Source: Polynucleobacter parvulilacunae
GTDB taxonomy: Bacteria; Pseudomonadota; Gammaproteobacteria; Burkholderiales; Burkholderiaceae
Length of the DNA: 64,000 nucleotides
Assembly: GCF_018881715.1 (NCBI RefSeq)
Contig: NZ_JACVPW010000003.1
Location: 1-64,000, forward strand
Reading direction: 5' to 3'
Below, piece by piece: positions 39,821-48,337 of the stretch. The translations under genes were made by a program, and so were the position numbers. Position 1 is the stretch's first letter. Each line of letters opens with the position of its first letter. The notes under the pieces were generated by a model. It made no database searches and had not been told where the DNA came from. It saw nothing but the letters and a program-made list of their open reading frames with translations.

Positions 39821-40882
39821 ATGAAACGATCATTTTCTAAAGTTCTACGCACTTTGGTGCTGACTGCTGGTTTGTCGCTGACTATGGTAAGTGGCATCAG
39901 TTTTGCAGAGCGCGCGCCGATGGCACCTTTGCCATCTCCAAGCGGAGTGGATGTTCCACCTTTGTCAGTACCAGCAAATCCAAACGCACTGGCTAATGGA
40001 ACACAGGCTCAAGCGCAGCCAGCAAATCCATCCATCTTCACTGCACCCAATAGTGACCCCCAGAACTATGTCAGCATTCCTGATAAGCAAGCAGGTGTTT
40101 TGATCCAGCGTGCTGGTCAAGAATGGCGTGTAATTCGTAACGGCATCATTACGGTTTACGGTGGCTGGTTATTGGCGATTGCCTTCTTTGGCATTATTGC
40201 GATGTACACCATTAAAGGCTCAATCAAGCTGCATGAGCCATTGTCAGGTATTAAGGTTAAGCGTTTTAGCGCATTTGACCGCGTTACCCACTGGGTGATG
40301 GCATTTAGTTTCTTGGCCCTTGCACTTACAGGTCTATTAATTCTGTACGGTAAATACTTTGCGATGCCTTTAATGGGGGGTGCTGCTTACGGCTCTTTCT
40401 TGATGGTTTGTAAAAATATTCATAATTTCACTGGCCCATTATTTACTCTGAGTATCGTGATTTTCTTCTTGCTCTTTGTGGGTAAAAATATTCCCGGAAA
40501 AGGCGATCTCAATTGGTTGTTAACTTTCGGTGGAATGTTTAGCGGCAAGCATGTGCCTGCTGGATTCTTCAATATGGGTGAGAAGTTTTGGTTCTGGTTC
40601 GGTATGACCTTCTTGGGCCTGGTAATTTCTGCCTCAGGATTTGTGCTCGATATGATCGTGCCGTTTATGCAGATAGAGTACCTGCGTGGCACTATGCAAA
40701 TCGCCAACATCATTCACAGCAGCGCTGCGATCTTGATGTCTACAATGGCAATGGGGCACATCTATATCGGTACCATTGGCATGCAAGGCTCAATCGACGG
40801 CATGAAGACTGGCTATGTTGATGCTACTTGGGCCAAAGAGCACCATGAGCTCTGGTATGACGAACTCAATAAAAAGGGATAA
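39821..40882 (+). CDS. fdhC: Formate dehydrogenase gamma subunit, cytochrome b556
   Basis: I start at the ATG at 39821: AAGGA at 39809-39813 is seven bases from it and only one from the ATG at 39815. 353 residues. A signal-like N-terminus (MKRSFSKVLRTLVLTAGLSLTM) and a proline-rich stretch precede four helices with heme-ligand histidines in FDRVTHWVMAFSFLALALTGL and AIIHSSAAILM-type helices. It passes electrons from beta to quinone in the inner membrane. The long N-terminal proline/alanine-rich part is usual in this subfamily. Confidence 0.93.
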   Translation: MKRSFSKVLRTLVLTAGLSLTMVSGISFAERAPMAPLPSPSGVDVPPLSVPANPNALANGTQAQAQPANPSIFTAPNSDPQNYVSIPDKQAGVLIQRAGQEWRVIRNGIITVYGGWLLAIAFFGIIAMYTIKGSIKLHEPLSGIKVKRFSAFDRVTHWVMAFSFLALALTGLLILYGKYFAMPLMGGAAYGSFLMVCKNIHNFTGPLFTLSIVIFFLLFVGKNIPGKGDLNWLLTFGGMFSGKHVPAGFFNMGEKFWFWFGMTFLGLVISASGFVLDMIVPFMQIEYLRGTMQIANIIHSSAAILMSTMAMGHIYIGTIGMQGSIDGMKTGYVDATWAKEHHELWYDELNKKG

Positions 40883-40885
40883 GCC

Positions 40886-41182
40886 ATGAAAAAGATCATA
40901 GCTTTTATATTCTGCGCATTTGCTGCTTCCTCAGTATTTGCTACATTGCTGCCGTTAACTCCTGAGCAGGCCGAAGCTGCAGCTTTGGCTAAGGCAAAAA
41001 CTGCTTATGGCGATAAGGTTGGCGCATATCAACTTTGCCAAGCTCAAAACCGGGTTGCTGATCGTTTTAAAGTTTCTGGAACCCCAGCGCCTGCTGCATG
41101 TGCAGTGCCACCACCATTCACTCCGCCAGTTGCTGCTGCAGCTCCAGCTCCAGCAGCTCCTGCAGCACCTGCAGCCAAGTAA
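40886..41182 (+). CDS. Small secreted alanine/proline-rich protein
   Basis: 98 residues. Signal peptide MKKIIAFIFCAFAASSVFA, then a short conserved-looking domain with three cysteines? only two are visible in YQLCQAQNRV and PAACAVPPP, then a tail of AP repeats (PAPAAPAAPAAK). It ends the formate dehydrogenase operon, 3 bases after gamma. Unknown function; the AP tail resembles the exported lysine/alanine-rich gene at 60.9 kb. Confidence 0.7.
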   Translation: MKKIIAFIFCAFAASSVFATLLPLTPEQAEAAALAKAKTAYGDKVGAYQLCQAQNRVADRFKVSGTPAPAACAVPPPFTPPVAAAAPAPAAPAAPAAK

Positions 41183-41899
41183 TTAGTCGTTTAGCAACTC
41201 TTGCTGTAAGTAGCGTTTAGCTGCTGACGTTTGAGGATTGCTGAAGAAGGGGCCTATGGGTCCCTTTTCTTTTATCTCGCCCTGGTCGATAAAGATGATG
41301 TGCTCAGCAAGTCTTTGAACTTGAGCTAGCTGATGCGATGAAAAAATAACATCAGCACCTTGTTGGTCAAATTGACGGATTAAATCTTCTACTTGTTCGG
41401 TAGTGTTAGGGTCTAAATTGGCGGTGGGCTCATCCAGTAATACCAAATTAGGCTTTTGAAGAATGGCTCTACCAAGGCAAAGCTTTTGTCTTTCGCCAGC
41501 GGATAACTTGTGGGCCGGGCTATTAGCTAATGTACTTAAGCCAACTTGCTCAATTACTTTTTCTATGTCCTCATTAGTTATAGCTGTATCGGCATCACGA
41601 ATCATCCCTAGATTGGTTGCCGTCGATGCCTTGATCATGGGCGTGTGATGCAAGACTAATGCAGTCTTTGTTTTGAAGGAGTAACTCACTGCTCCACTAT
41701 CGGGTGTAATGAGTCCGTCCAATAGTTTTAGGAAGGTCGTTTTACCAGCCCCATTGGGTCCAATGCAAGCGGTGATTCTGTCTGTTGGAATGACGGCATG
41801 CGGAATATTAAGAATGATTCTGCCATTACTCTTGACGATAATGTCCTTGAGTTCAATAAACTTTTCAAAGCCCTCTGCAGTTGCGACCTTATTAACCAT
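41183..41899 (-). CDS. tupC: Tungstate-type ABC transporter, ATP-binding subunit
   Basis: I start at the ATG at 41899 (MVNKVATAEGFEKF); the frame from 41929 overlaps the permease gene too deeply. 238 residues. Walker A GPNGAGKTT, signature LSAGERQKL, Walker B LVLLDEPTANLD and the switch His in SSHQL are all intact. With the permease overlapping by eight bases it fits TupC; molybdate-type ATPases are the alternative. It is convergent to the formate dehydrogenase operon. Confidence 0.8.
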   Translation of the reverse strand: MVNKVATAEGFEKFIELKDIIVKSNGRIILNIPHAVIPTDRITACIGPNGAGKTTFLKLLDGLITPDSGAVSYSFKTKTALVLHHTPMIKASTATNLGMIRDADTAITNEDIEKVIEQVGLSTLANSPAHKLSAGERQKLCLGRAILQKPNLVLLDEPTANLDPNTTEQVEDLIRQFDQQGADVIFSSHQLAQVQRLAEHIIFIDQGEIKEKGPIGPFFSNPQTSAAKRYLQQELLND

Positions 41900-42587
41900 A
41901 ACGGCGCTCTGCAATTTGACGAACTGCAAAAGTAAATAGATTAGCTAGCAAAACAATGCCAAGCAAAACTATCCCTAATGCCAGGGCCAATGGAAGATCA
42001 CCTTTGCTGGTCTCTAGGGCAATGGCAGTTGTCATCGTTCTGGTGGAGTGATCAATATTGCCGCCAACGATCATGACTGCTCCAACCTCAGAAATAGCTC
42101 TAGCTAAGCCAGCAAGGACGGCAATCGTTAATGAGAAGCGGCAATCCCATATCAGCCACTTAAAACGGGAGAGTGGTGGCAATCTGAGGCTTAAAAAGGA
42201 GTCGCGATGAATCTTCCAGGAGTCCTCCAGGATTTGGCGGCTCAGGGCCGCGATTAAGGGGGTTGTCAGCAGAGTTTGGGCAACAATCATGCCCTTAGCT
42301 GTGAATAGCCAGCCCCACATGCCAAGAGGGCCTGTACGAGATAGCATGAGGTAAACCAAGACGCCAACAATGACGGTTGGCACTCCCATCAAGGTATTGA
42401 GGGTCACAATAATTGTTTTTTTGCCTGTAAAGCGCTCTGTGGCCAAAAGGGCACCAATGGGGAGTCCTAGGAGCGTTCCAATGAGAAGAGCAGTCAGGCT
42501 AACCTGCAATGAAACCAAGACAATCCCCAAAACTCCTCCATCTAGGTGGGCAAGCAAGGAAAGGGCGTCTTGAAAAGCTTTTAACAT
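41892..42587 (-). CDS. tupB: Tungstate-type ABC transporter, permease subunit
   Basis: 231 residues, six or so membrane segments. Two motifs typical of TupB/ModB-like permeases: LGLPIGALLATERFTGK near residue 43 and the EAA loop SLRLPPLSRFKWLIWDCRF followed by AISEVGAVMIVGGN. Together with TupC it imports tungstate (or molybdate) for the dehydrogenase cofactor; no substrate-binding protein gene is present in the window, which is unusual. The downstream ATPase overlaps its last eight bases. Confidence 0.82.
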   Translation of the reverse strand: MLKAFQDALSLLAHLDGGVLGIVLVSLQVSLTALLIGTLLGLPIGALLATERFTGKKTIIVTLNTLMGVPTVIVGVLVYLMLSRTGPLGMWGWLFTAKGMIVAQTLLTTPLIAALSRQILEDSWKIHRDSFLSLRLPPLSRFKWLIWDCRFSLTIAVLAGLARAISEVGAVMIVGGNIDHSTRTMTTAIALETSKGDLPLALALGIVLLGIVLLANLFTFAVRQIAERRYG

Positions 42588-42653
42588 GCGCTTGATTCTA
42601 TCAAGGCAATGGCAAAATGGCTGTAATGAGATTGATTACCCTATTTTCGACCT

Positions 42654-42854
42654 ATGGCTGAAGTAGTTTGCCTCTGTAATGAGGTCCTCGACGTAGATTT
42701 GCGTGAGTATTTGGATGCTCACCCGATAGACTCAATTGATGAGTTGCGCGAGCAAGCCTCAATATGTAATAAGTGTATGCAGTGTCAGGATTTGGTTGAA
42801 GGTGAAATCTACTTGGCGCGAGTTCGGCGTCAAAGTGCATCAGGGCAGTTTTAA
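42654..42854 (+). CDS. BFD-like (2Fe-2S)-binding protein
   Basis: 66 residues. Cys6 and Cys8 (VVCLCN) plus Cys38 and Cys41 (CNKC) form the BFD-type [2Fe-2S] site; an additional Cys44 lies in CNKCMQC. Resembles bacterioferritin-associated ferredoxin, which helps release iron from bacterioferritin, but no bacterioferritin gene is nearby. Ends on the base where the next gene starts. Confidence 0.85.
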   Translation: MAEVVCLCNEVLDVDLREYLDAHPIDSIDELREQASICNKCMQCQDLVEGEIYLARVRRQSASGQF

Positions 42855-43606
42855 TGGTGTCCAATAAAACAAACCGTTTCACGGTATTGAGCATGAATGT
42901 CCATAAAGGTTTATCGCCTTTACATCGACACTCCACGATTTATCAGTTGCGCCAACAAATGCGCAGTCAACATCCAGACCTCCTTTTCTTGCAAGAGTTG
43001 CAGCAAGAGCATCGAGGGAGGATTCGGCGTTTCAGTCAATGGCCTCTGACGGAATTGACGCGCTTTCTCTCTGAAGACTTTTGGCGTGACTGGCATTATG
43101 GAAAGAATGTCGAATATCGCGATGGTCATCATGGCAATGCCATCCTCTCCAAACATCTCCAGCAAAAGGGAAATAACTACGACATATCAGCATATCGTTT
43201 TGAGAGTCGCGGGCTATTGCATAGCGTTACAAAACTGGATGGCATGGATACGCCCATTCATTGTTTTTGTGTCCATTTGGCGCTCTTCGAGCGAGGCAGA
43301 GAGCGCCAGCTAGAGGCAATCATTGGACATATCGAGGATTTAACTCAAAACGGGCCCACGATTGTGGCGGGAGACTTTAACGATTGGCGCAATCGCGTGA
43401 GTGCTCCTATGAAGGCTGCTGGATTTGATGAAGTGTTCGAGGTTCTTACTGGGTCACCTGCTAAAACTTTTCCGAGTGTGAAACCACTCCTCCCTATGGA
43501 CCGCATCTACGTCCGCGGACTCAAAATTCATTCTGCACAAATTTTGCATGAATGGCTTAAGCTATCAGATCATCTAGGCATTACTGCCGAATTGGAACTT
43601 GTATGA
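42854..43606 (+). CDS. Endonuclease/exonuclease/phosphatase family protein
   Basis: 250 residues. Fold motifs: MNVHKGLSPLH near residue 15, LLFLQELQQEH, GNAILSKH, VAGDFNDWRN and the C-terminal LSDHLGITAELE with the catalytic His. Likely a Mg-dependent phosphodiesterase, nucleic-acid or lipid head-group acting. Together with the cardiolipin synthase gene that overlaps its end by four bases, a phospholipid role is plausible. Overlaps the BFD-like gene by one base. Confidence 0.85.
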   Translation: MVSNKTNRFTVLSMNVHKGLSPLHRHSTIYQLRQQMRSQHPDLLFLQELQQEHRGRIRRFSQWPLTELTRFLSEDFWRDWHYGKNVEYRDGHHGNAILSKHLQQKGNNYDISAYRFESRGLLHSVTKLDGMDTPIHCFCVHLALFERGRERQLEAIIGHIEDLTQNGPTIVAGDFNDWRNRVSAPMKAAGFDEVFEVLTGSPAKTFPSVKPLLPMDRIYVRGLKIHSAQILHEWLKLSDHLGITAELELV

Positions 43607-45078
43607 ATATTTTGTCGTTTATTTTTGGATCTCTTTTTGGTTTATCGTTGATATGGGTTCCGATTACACATGTGCTCATTGTATTTTTGTTTGGGATTCA
43701 CTTAATCTCAGCAAGAAGACCAGTTGGCGTAGCTTTCGCATGGTTTTTAATTGTGATCTTGTTGCCTGTCGTCGGTATCGCCTTGTATATTCTGATTGGT
43801 GAGCGTCCAGTAGGACGAAAGCTTACTCGCAAGATTATTCGCATGAATCGTGAGTACGAAAAAATTACAGAGATAATGCGTCAAGAGTATGTGGCCGATA
43901 GGCAAAAGTTACCAGTCGAAGGTAGGGCTCTCAGTCTTTTAGCTGAATCTAAAAATGGCTCACCAGTAGTTGCTGGTAACAAGATCGAGTTACACACGAA
44001 TTCACTCAAAATTCTGCAAAACTTTATCGATGAGATCAATCAAGCTAAAAAGAGCTTGCATCTAGAGTTCTATATCTGGGCCTTGGGCGGCGATGCCGAT
44101 CGAGTCTGCGATGCTTTAATTGCAGCCTCTAAGAGGGGTGTCGCTTGCCAGGTTTTACTGGATTCTTTAGGTAGCAAGAATTGGTTTAAATCTTCATGGC
44201 CAGCGCGTTTTCGTGCTGCCGGTATTAAGGTAACCGAAGCCTTGCCGATTCAGATTGGCCGCTTTCAGTTCCGCCGTGCCGATTTACGTCTGCACCGCAA
44301 AATCTTTGTAATTGATGGTGCGACAGTCTGGACTGGCAGCATGAATTTGGTGGATCCGCGGACCTTTAAACAAGATTCTGGTGTGGGCGAATGGGTTGAT
44401 GCCATGGTTCGCATCGAGGGGCCGGTGGCCGCGCAATTCGAATTGACCTTTGCTTTTGACTGGAGTGTTGATGACCCTAGTATTACCAATTTCAAAGATC
44501 GTGAGCCGCCTGCGTCGCCTCATGAGGGCGGTGCTTTAGCCCAAGAATTCTCTTCTGGTCCGGTTTATCGTGATGATATTTTGTATCAGGTCCTGCTTTC
44601 CGCCATCATGGATGCACGCGAAGAGTTGACAATTACCACGCCTTACTTTGGTCCTGATGATGGCTTGATTCAGGCTTTAATGGCCGCTGCTGCAAGGGGA
44701 GTAAAGGTTACCTTGATCGTTCCAAAGCTAAATGACTCAACGCTAGTTGCATGGAGTAGCAAGAGCTTCTATGAGGATTTAATGAATGCAGGTGTGGTGA
44801 TAGCGGAGTTTCATGGCGGCCTTCTGCATACAAAGAGTTTATTGATTGATAAGCGGATTGCGATCTTTGGGTCAGTCAATTTTGATCAGCGGAGTTTGCG
44901 ACTCAATTTTGAAATCAGCTTAATTGTTTACAACGTCGATTTTTGCGCCAAGCTAGAAAAGTTAATTGAATCTTATTTGGCGCAATCTGATTATGTCAAT
45001 CCTAAGGTTTGGGCAAAACGACCAGCATGGCGTCGCTATCTTGAGAACGCAGCGCACCTTACTTCGCCACTACTTTAA
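43603..45078 (+). CDS. cls: Cardiolipin synthase
   Basis: 491 residues. Two N-terminal membrane helices (VLIVFLFGIHLISARR and WFLIVILLPVVGIALYI), then two phospholipase-D domains with HKD motifs LHRKIFVIDG near residue 230 and LHTKSLLID near residue 408; H, K and D are intact in both. Condenses two phosphatidylglycerol molecules into cardiolipin and glycerol in the inner membrane. Overlaps the upstream nuclease gene by four bases and the tail of the convergent CoA-transferase by four. Confidence 0.94.
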   Translation: MNILSFIFGSLFGLSLIWVPITHVLIVFLFGIHLISARRPVGVAFAWFLIVILLPVVGIALYILIGERPVGRKLTRKIIRMNREYEKITEIMRQEYVADRQKLPVEGRALSLLAESKNGSPVVAGNKIELHTNSLKILQNFIDEINQAKKSLHLEFYIWALGGDADRVCDALIAASKRGVACQVLLDSLGSKNWFKSSWPARFRAAGIKVTEALPIQIGRFQFRRADLRLHRKIFVIDGATVWTGSMNLVDPRTFKQDSGVGEWVDAMVRIEGPVAAQFELTFAFDWSVDDPSITNFKDREPPASPHEGGALAQEFSSGPVYRDDILYQVLLSAIMDAREELTITTPYFGPDDGLIQALMAAAARGVKVTLIVPKLNDSTLVAWSSKSFYEDLMNAGVVIAEFHGGLLHTKSLLIDKRIAIFGSVNFDQRSLRLNFEISLIVYNVDFCAKLEKLIESYLAQSDYVNPKVWAKRPAWRRYLENAAHLTSPLL

Positions 45079-46259
45079 ATCGCTCCACTAGCGCGCATAC
45101 TGGCAATATCAGACTCTGCCATGCCTAATTCTTTAAGAATGGCATCAGTATGTTCCCCAACCGCCGGAATGGGGTCCATGCGATAGTCGTAACTATCGTT
45201 AAGGCCAGGGGGCAATAGGGCGGCAATAGCGCCATTGGGAGTATCAACTTCAGTCCAGCGATTCCGCGCTTTTAGCTGCTCATGCTTCCAAAGACCTTCC
45301 ATATCGTTGAGATGGGCATTTGCAATTTGTGCTTTTTCAAGTCTAGCTATGAGTTGCTCGGAAGTCAGTTTGCTAAAGCAGGTATCGATAATCTCTAATA
45401 GCTCAGAGCGTTTTTCATTGCGCTTGAAATTACGATCAAAGCGCTCATCTTTTGCTAGGGCTGGATTCTCTAATACAGTCTCGCAGAATTGCACCCATTC
45501 ACGTTCATTTTGAAGTCCCAGCATTACGGTCTTACCATCGCCTGCTTTGAAGGGGCCATAAGGGTAAATGGTTGCATGAGATGCGCCATTTCTTGGGGGT
45601 GGCTCTGCACCCTTGTAGGCGTAATACATTGGAAAGTTCATCCATTCGCCCAGAGATTCGAGCATCGAGATATCGATCACTGAGCCTTTGCCTGTTTTAC
45701 CTCTTTGCAATAGGGCCGCCAAGATATTGGTATAGGCATACATACCTGCTGCAATATCGGCAATTGAATTGCCTGCTTTGCTGGGGGTTTCGGGGGTTCC
45801 GGTAATCGACAAAAATCCCGCTTCGCTTTGGATTAATAGGTCATAGGCTTTTTTATCGCGGTAGGGGCCGTTATTGCCGTAACCCGAGATGTCGCACAGA
45901 ATGAGTTTTGGATTTTCTTTTTGCAAGACTTCTGCAGTCAAGCCCATGCGAGCTGCAGCACCTGGTGCAAGGTTTTGTACCAAGACATCAGCGGTCTTTA
46001 ATAAAGTCTTGAGAGTGGCAATCGCTGCTGGCTGTTTGAGATCTAAAGTCAAACTTTCTTTGGAGCGATTTACCCAAACGAAGTGAGAGCAGAGCCCATC
46101 CACCTGCGTGTCATATCCTCTAGCAAAGTCACCACCACCGGGACGCTCCACCTTGATGACTCTGGCACCTAAATCTGCCAGTTGCCGTGTGCAAAAAGGC
46201 GCTGCAATCGCATGCTCTAGTGAGACTACGGTAATCCCATCTAATGGGCGAATGCTCAT
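45075..46259 (-). CDS. CaiB/BaiF-type (family III) CoA-transferase
   Basis: 394 residues. PLDGITVVSLEHAIAAPFCTRQLADLGARVIKVERPGGGDFARG is the classic family III opening; the catalytic Asp is in the LLIQSEAGFLSITGTPE region or nearby HIS-containing strand, consistent with family length. Moves CoA between acids. Co-directional with an acyl-CoA dehydrogenase 12 bases upstream, suggesting a small pathway for oxidation of an unidentified organic acid. Its 3' end overlaps the convergent cls by four bases. Confidence 0.88.
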   Translation of the reverse strand: MSIRPLDGITVVSLEHAIAAPFCTRQLADLGARVIKVERPGGGDFARGYDTQVDGLCSHFVWVNRSKESLTLDLKQPAAIATLKTLLKTADVLVQNLAPGAAARMGLTAEVLQKENPKLILCDISGYGNNGPYRDKKAYDLLIQSEAGFLSITGTPETPSKAGNSIADIAAGMYAYTNILAALLQRGKTGKGSVIDISMLESLGEWMNFPMYYAYKGAEPPPRNGASHATIYPYGPFKAGDGKTVMLGLQNEREWVQFCETVLENPALAKDERFDRNFKRNEKRSELLEIIDTCFSKLTSEQLIARLEKAQIANAHLNDMEGLWKHEQLKARNRWTEVDTPNGAIAALLPPGLNDSYDYRMDPIPAVGEHTDAILKELGMAESDIASMRASGAI

Positions 46260-46271
46260 ATTAAGATTTCT

Positions 46272-47441
46272 TTAGAAGGATCTTGGGAGGCCAAGAACAT
46301 GTTCGGCAATATAGGAGTAAATCAAATTTGTGGAAATTGGTGCCACTTGGTAGAGGCGAGTTTCTCTAAACTTACGTTCGACATCATATTCATTAGCAAA
46401 GCCAAAGCCACCATGAGTCTGAAGGCAGACGTTGGCTGCTTCCCATGAGGCTTTAGCGGCTAAGTATTTGGCCATATTGGCTTCTGGGCCACAGGGCTGA
46501 TGGTTATCAAATAACTCACAAGCTTTAAAGCGCATGAGGTTAGCTGCTTCAGTTTCGATATAGCTATCAGCAATTGGAAATTGAATTCCTTGATTTTTTC
46601 CAATAGGGCGATCAAATACGACACGGTCATTGGCATAGCGACGGGCACGATCAATAAACCAATAAGCATCGCCAATACATTCAGCAGCGATGAGAACTCG
46701 TTCAGCATTGAGGCCATCCAAGATGTATTTAAATCCTTGACCTTCAGTGCCGATCAGGTTCTCGGCGGGAATCTCAAGATTATCAAAGAACACTTCGTTC
46801 GTTTCATGATTCACCATATTAGCAATTGGCCTTACTTCCATACCGTTACCAATAGCGTCTGCAAGATTGACGATAAAAATCGACATACCTTCTGACTTGC
46901 GTTGCACCTCGCTGAGCGGAGTGGTGCGTGCTAGCAAAATCATCAAGTCAGAGTGCTGAATTCTGGAGATCCACACCTTTTGACCGTTGACTACATACTT
47001 ATCACCTTTTTTAACTGCAGTGGTTTTGAGTTTGGTTGTATCGGTTCCAGTAGTGGGTTCGGTAACAGCCATGCTTTGCAAGCGTAGTTCACCAGTAGCA
47101 ATTTTTGGAAGATAGAGTTTCTTCTGGATGTCTGAGCCATGGCGCAATAAAGTGCCCATGTTGTACATCTGACCATGGCATGAGCCTGAGTTACCACCAG
47201 AAAAATTAATCTCCTCCATGATCACTGAGGCTTCAGCAAGACCTAGACCAGAGCCACCATATTCTTCTGGAATTAATGCGGCCAACCACCCAGCCTTTGT
47301 CATAGCGTCTACAAAAGCCTCTGGATAGCCGCGCTCATGATCAATCTTTTGCCAGTAGGCAGAATCAAATGATCCGCAGAGGTCGCGTAAGGCCTCGCGC
47401 ATTTCTTGATATTGGTCTGGCTTAGGAATAGGGTGATTCAT
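46272..47441 (-). CDS. Acyl-CoA dehydrogenase
   Basis: 389 residues, FAD-dependent. AGWLAALIPEEYGGSGLGLAEASVIMEE, QSMAVTEPTTGTDTTKLKTTAVK (FAD/substrate) and VCLQTHGGFGFANEYDVERKFRETRLYQVAPIS are conserved. The first of a two-gene minus-strand operon with the CoA-transferase. Substrate cannot be told from sequence; aryl- or branched-chain acids are candidates. Confidence 0.9.
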   Translation of the reverse strand: MNHPIPKPDQYQEMREALRDLCGSFDSAYWQKIDHERGYPEAFVDAMTKAGWLAALIPEEYGGSGLGLAEASVIMEEINFSGGNSGSCHGQMYNMGTLLRHGSDIQKKLYLPKIATGELRLQSMAVTEPTTGTDTTKLKTTAVKKGDKYVVNGQKVWISRIQHSDLMILLARTTPLSEVQRKSEGMSIFIVNLADAIGNGMEVRPIANMVNHETNEVFFDNLEIPAENLIGTEGQGFKYILDGLNAERVLIAAECIGDAYWFIDRARRYANDRVVFDRPIGKNQGIQFPIADSYIETEAANLMRFKACELFDNHQPCGPEANMAKYLAAKASWEAANVCLQTHGGFGFANEYDVERKFRETRLYQVAPISTNLIYSYIAEHVLGLPRSF

Positions 47442-47579
47442 GAGAGTCTCAATTTATAGGTTTTATGGTTAATTTGCAGGTCTAGGCATTAGTTTAAGCA
47501 AGATTTGAAATTCATGGTGATTGGTAAAAACAGGGCAAAATAGACTGATGAAATCCAAAAAAACAAGAGCAAATACCTG

Positions 47580-48083
47580 ATGGAGCATATGTTTGATCAT
47601 TTTTTTGGATGGTTTGGAATGCCCTCGGTTGGTTTGCCTGCGGTATTCCTCAGTTCATTTATTTCGGCGACGTTAATACCGGCTGGTTCCGAACCTATCC
47701 TCTTTGGTTATATCACTCTAAACCCACACTTATTTTGGGCGGCAATCACGGTCGCTACTGTTGGAAACACCCTAGGAGGTATGGTTGACTGGTGGTTGGG
47801 TGTCATAGCGCGAAATAGTTTTAAAGCAATGGATGAGCCTCGCAATAGTCGTTTGAAGCGTTGGCTTGAAGATTGGGGCCCTAAGCTATTACTACTATCT
47901 TGGTTGCCTGGATTGGGTGATCCCCTTTGCCTGGCAGCGGGTTGGCTCAAACTTCCTTGGCAACCTTGCCTGATTTATATGTTCATCGGCAAGTTATTGC
48001 GCTTCATTACATTAACTTGGCTTTTAACTCTAGTTCCAGATAGTTTTTGGCATCAACTAGGGCATTGGTTACATCTTATTTAA
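47580..48083 (+). CDS. YqaA-type membrane protein (DedA-like)
   Basis: 167 residues, four or five hydrophobic segments: VFLSSFISATLIPAGSEPILFGYI, FWAAITVATVGNTLGGMVDWWLG and WGPKLLLLSWLPGLGDPLCLAAGWLKLPW. The family is distantly related to DedA and thought to move lipids across the membrane. No strong ribosome site for the ATG at 47580; another ATG three codons on is possible. Transcribed divergently from the acyl-CoA dehydrogenase across 138 bases. Confidence 0.85.
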   Translation: MEHMFDHFFGWFGMPSVGLPAVFLSSFISATLIPAGSEPILFGYITLNPHLFWAAITVATVGNTLGGMVDWWLGVIARNSFKAMDEPRNSRLKRWLEDWGPKLLLLSWLPGLGDPLCLAAGWLKLPWQPCLIYMFIGKLLRFITLTWLLTLVPDSFWHQLGHWLHLI

Positions 48084-48093
48084 ACCGCGCAAT

Positions 48094-48258
48094 ATTTCTG
48101 CTGTATCCCACCTTGATTCAAGATATAAGTACGAGCAGAAATCTTCAGTGCTTGCTATCAGTTTTGTTCAGCCAAAAACACGTATGACGTCTTGGCGTCA
48201 TTAAATCTGAGTTTTATTGGGTTTAGCCCACCATAGGGCATCCGCCTCCGAGGTGGGC
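48094..48258 (+). ncRNA. Candidate structured RNA or leader (unidentified)
   Basis: The 254 bases between 48083 and 48338 hold no ORF but three inverted repeats: ATTTCTGCT (48094-48102) / AGCAGAAAT (48134-48142); ATGACG / CGTCAT around 48184-48201; and GCCCACC (48226-48232) / GGTGGGC (48252-48258). CCCACCT at 48107-48113 could instead pair with AGGTGGG at 48251-48257, so alternative folds exist. I cannot assign it to a known RNA family; a 6S-like RNA or a leader of the downstream dehydrogenase are both possible. Confidence 0.35.
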
Positions 48259-48337
48259 CACTTCTTCCTGTAACATCCAGTTTTCAGGGGCAATTTTGCA
48301 TGACAAGCCCTCTAGTTAACTTGATACGGTAAAAGAT

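Noticed and set aside
46581-46895. 104-residue plus-strand reading inside the acyl-CoA dehydrogenase
   Set aside because: Codon pattern is antisense to a clear gene; no homology or ribosome site.
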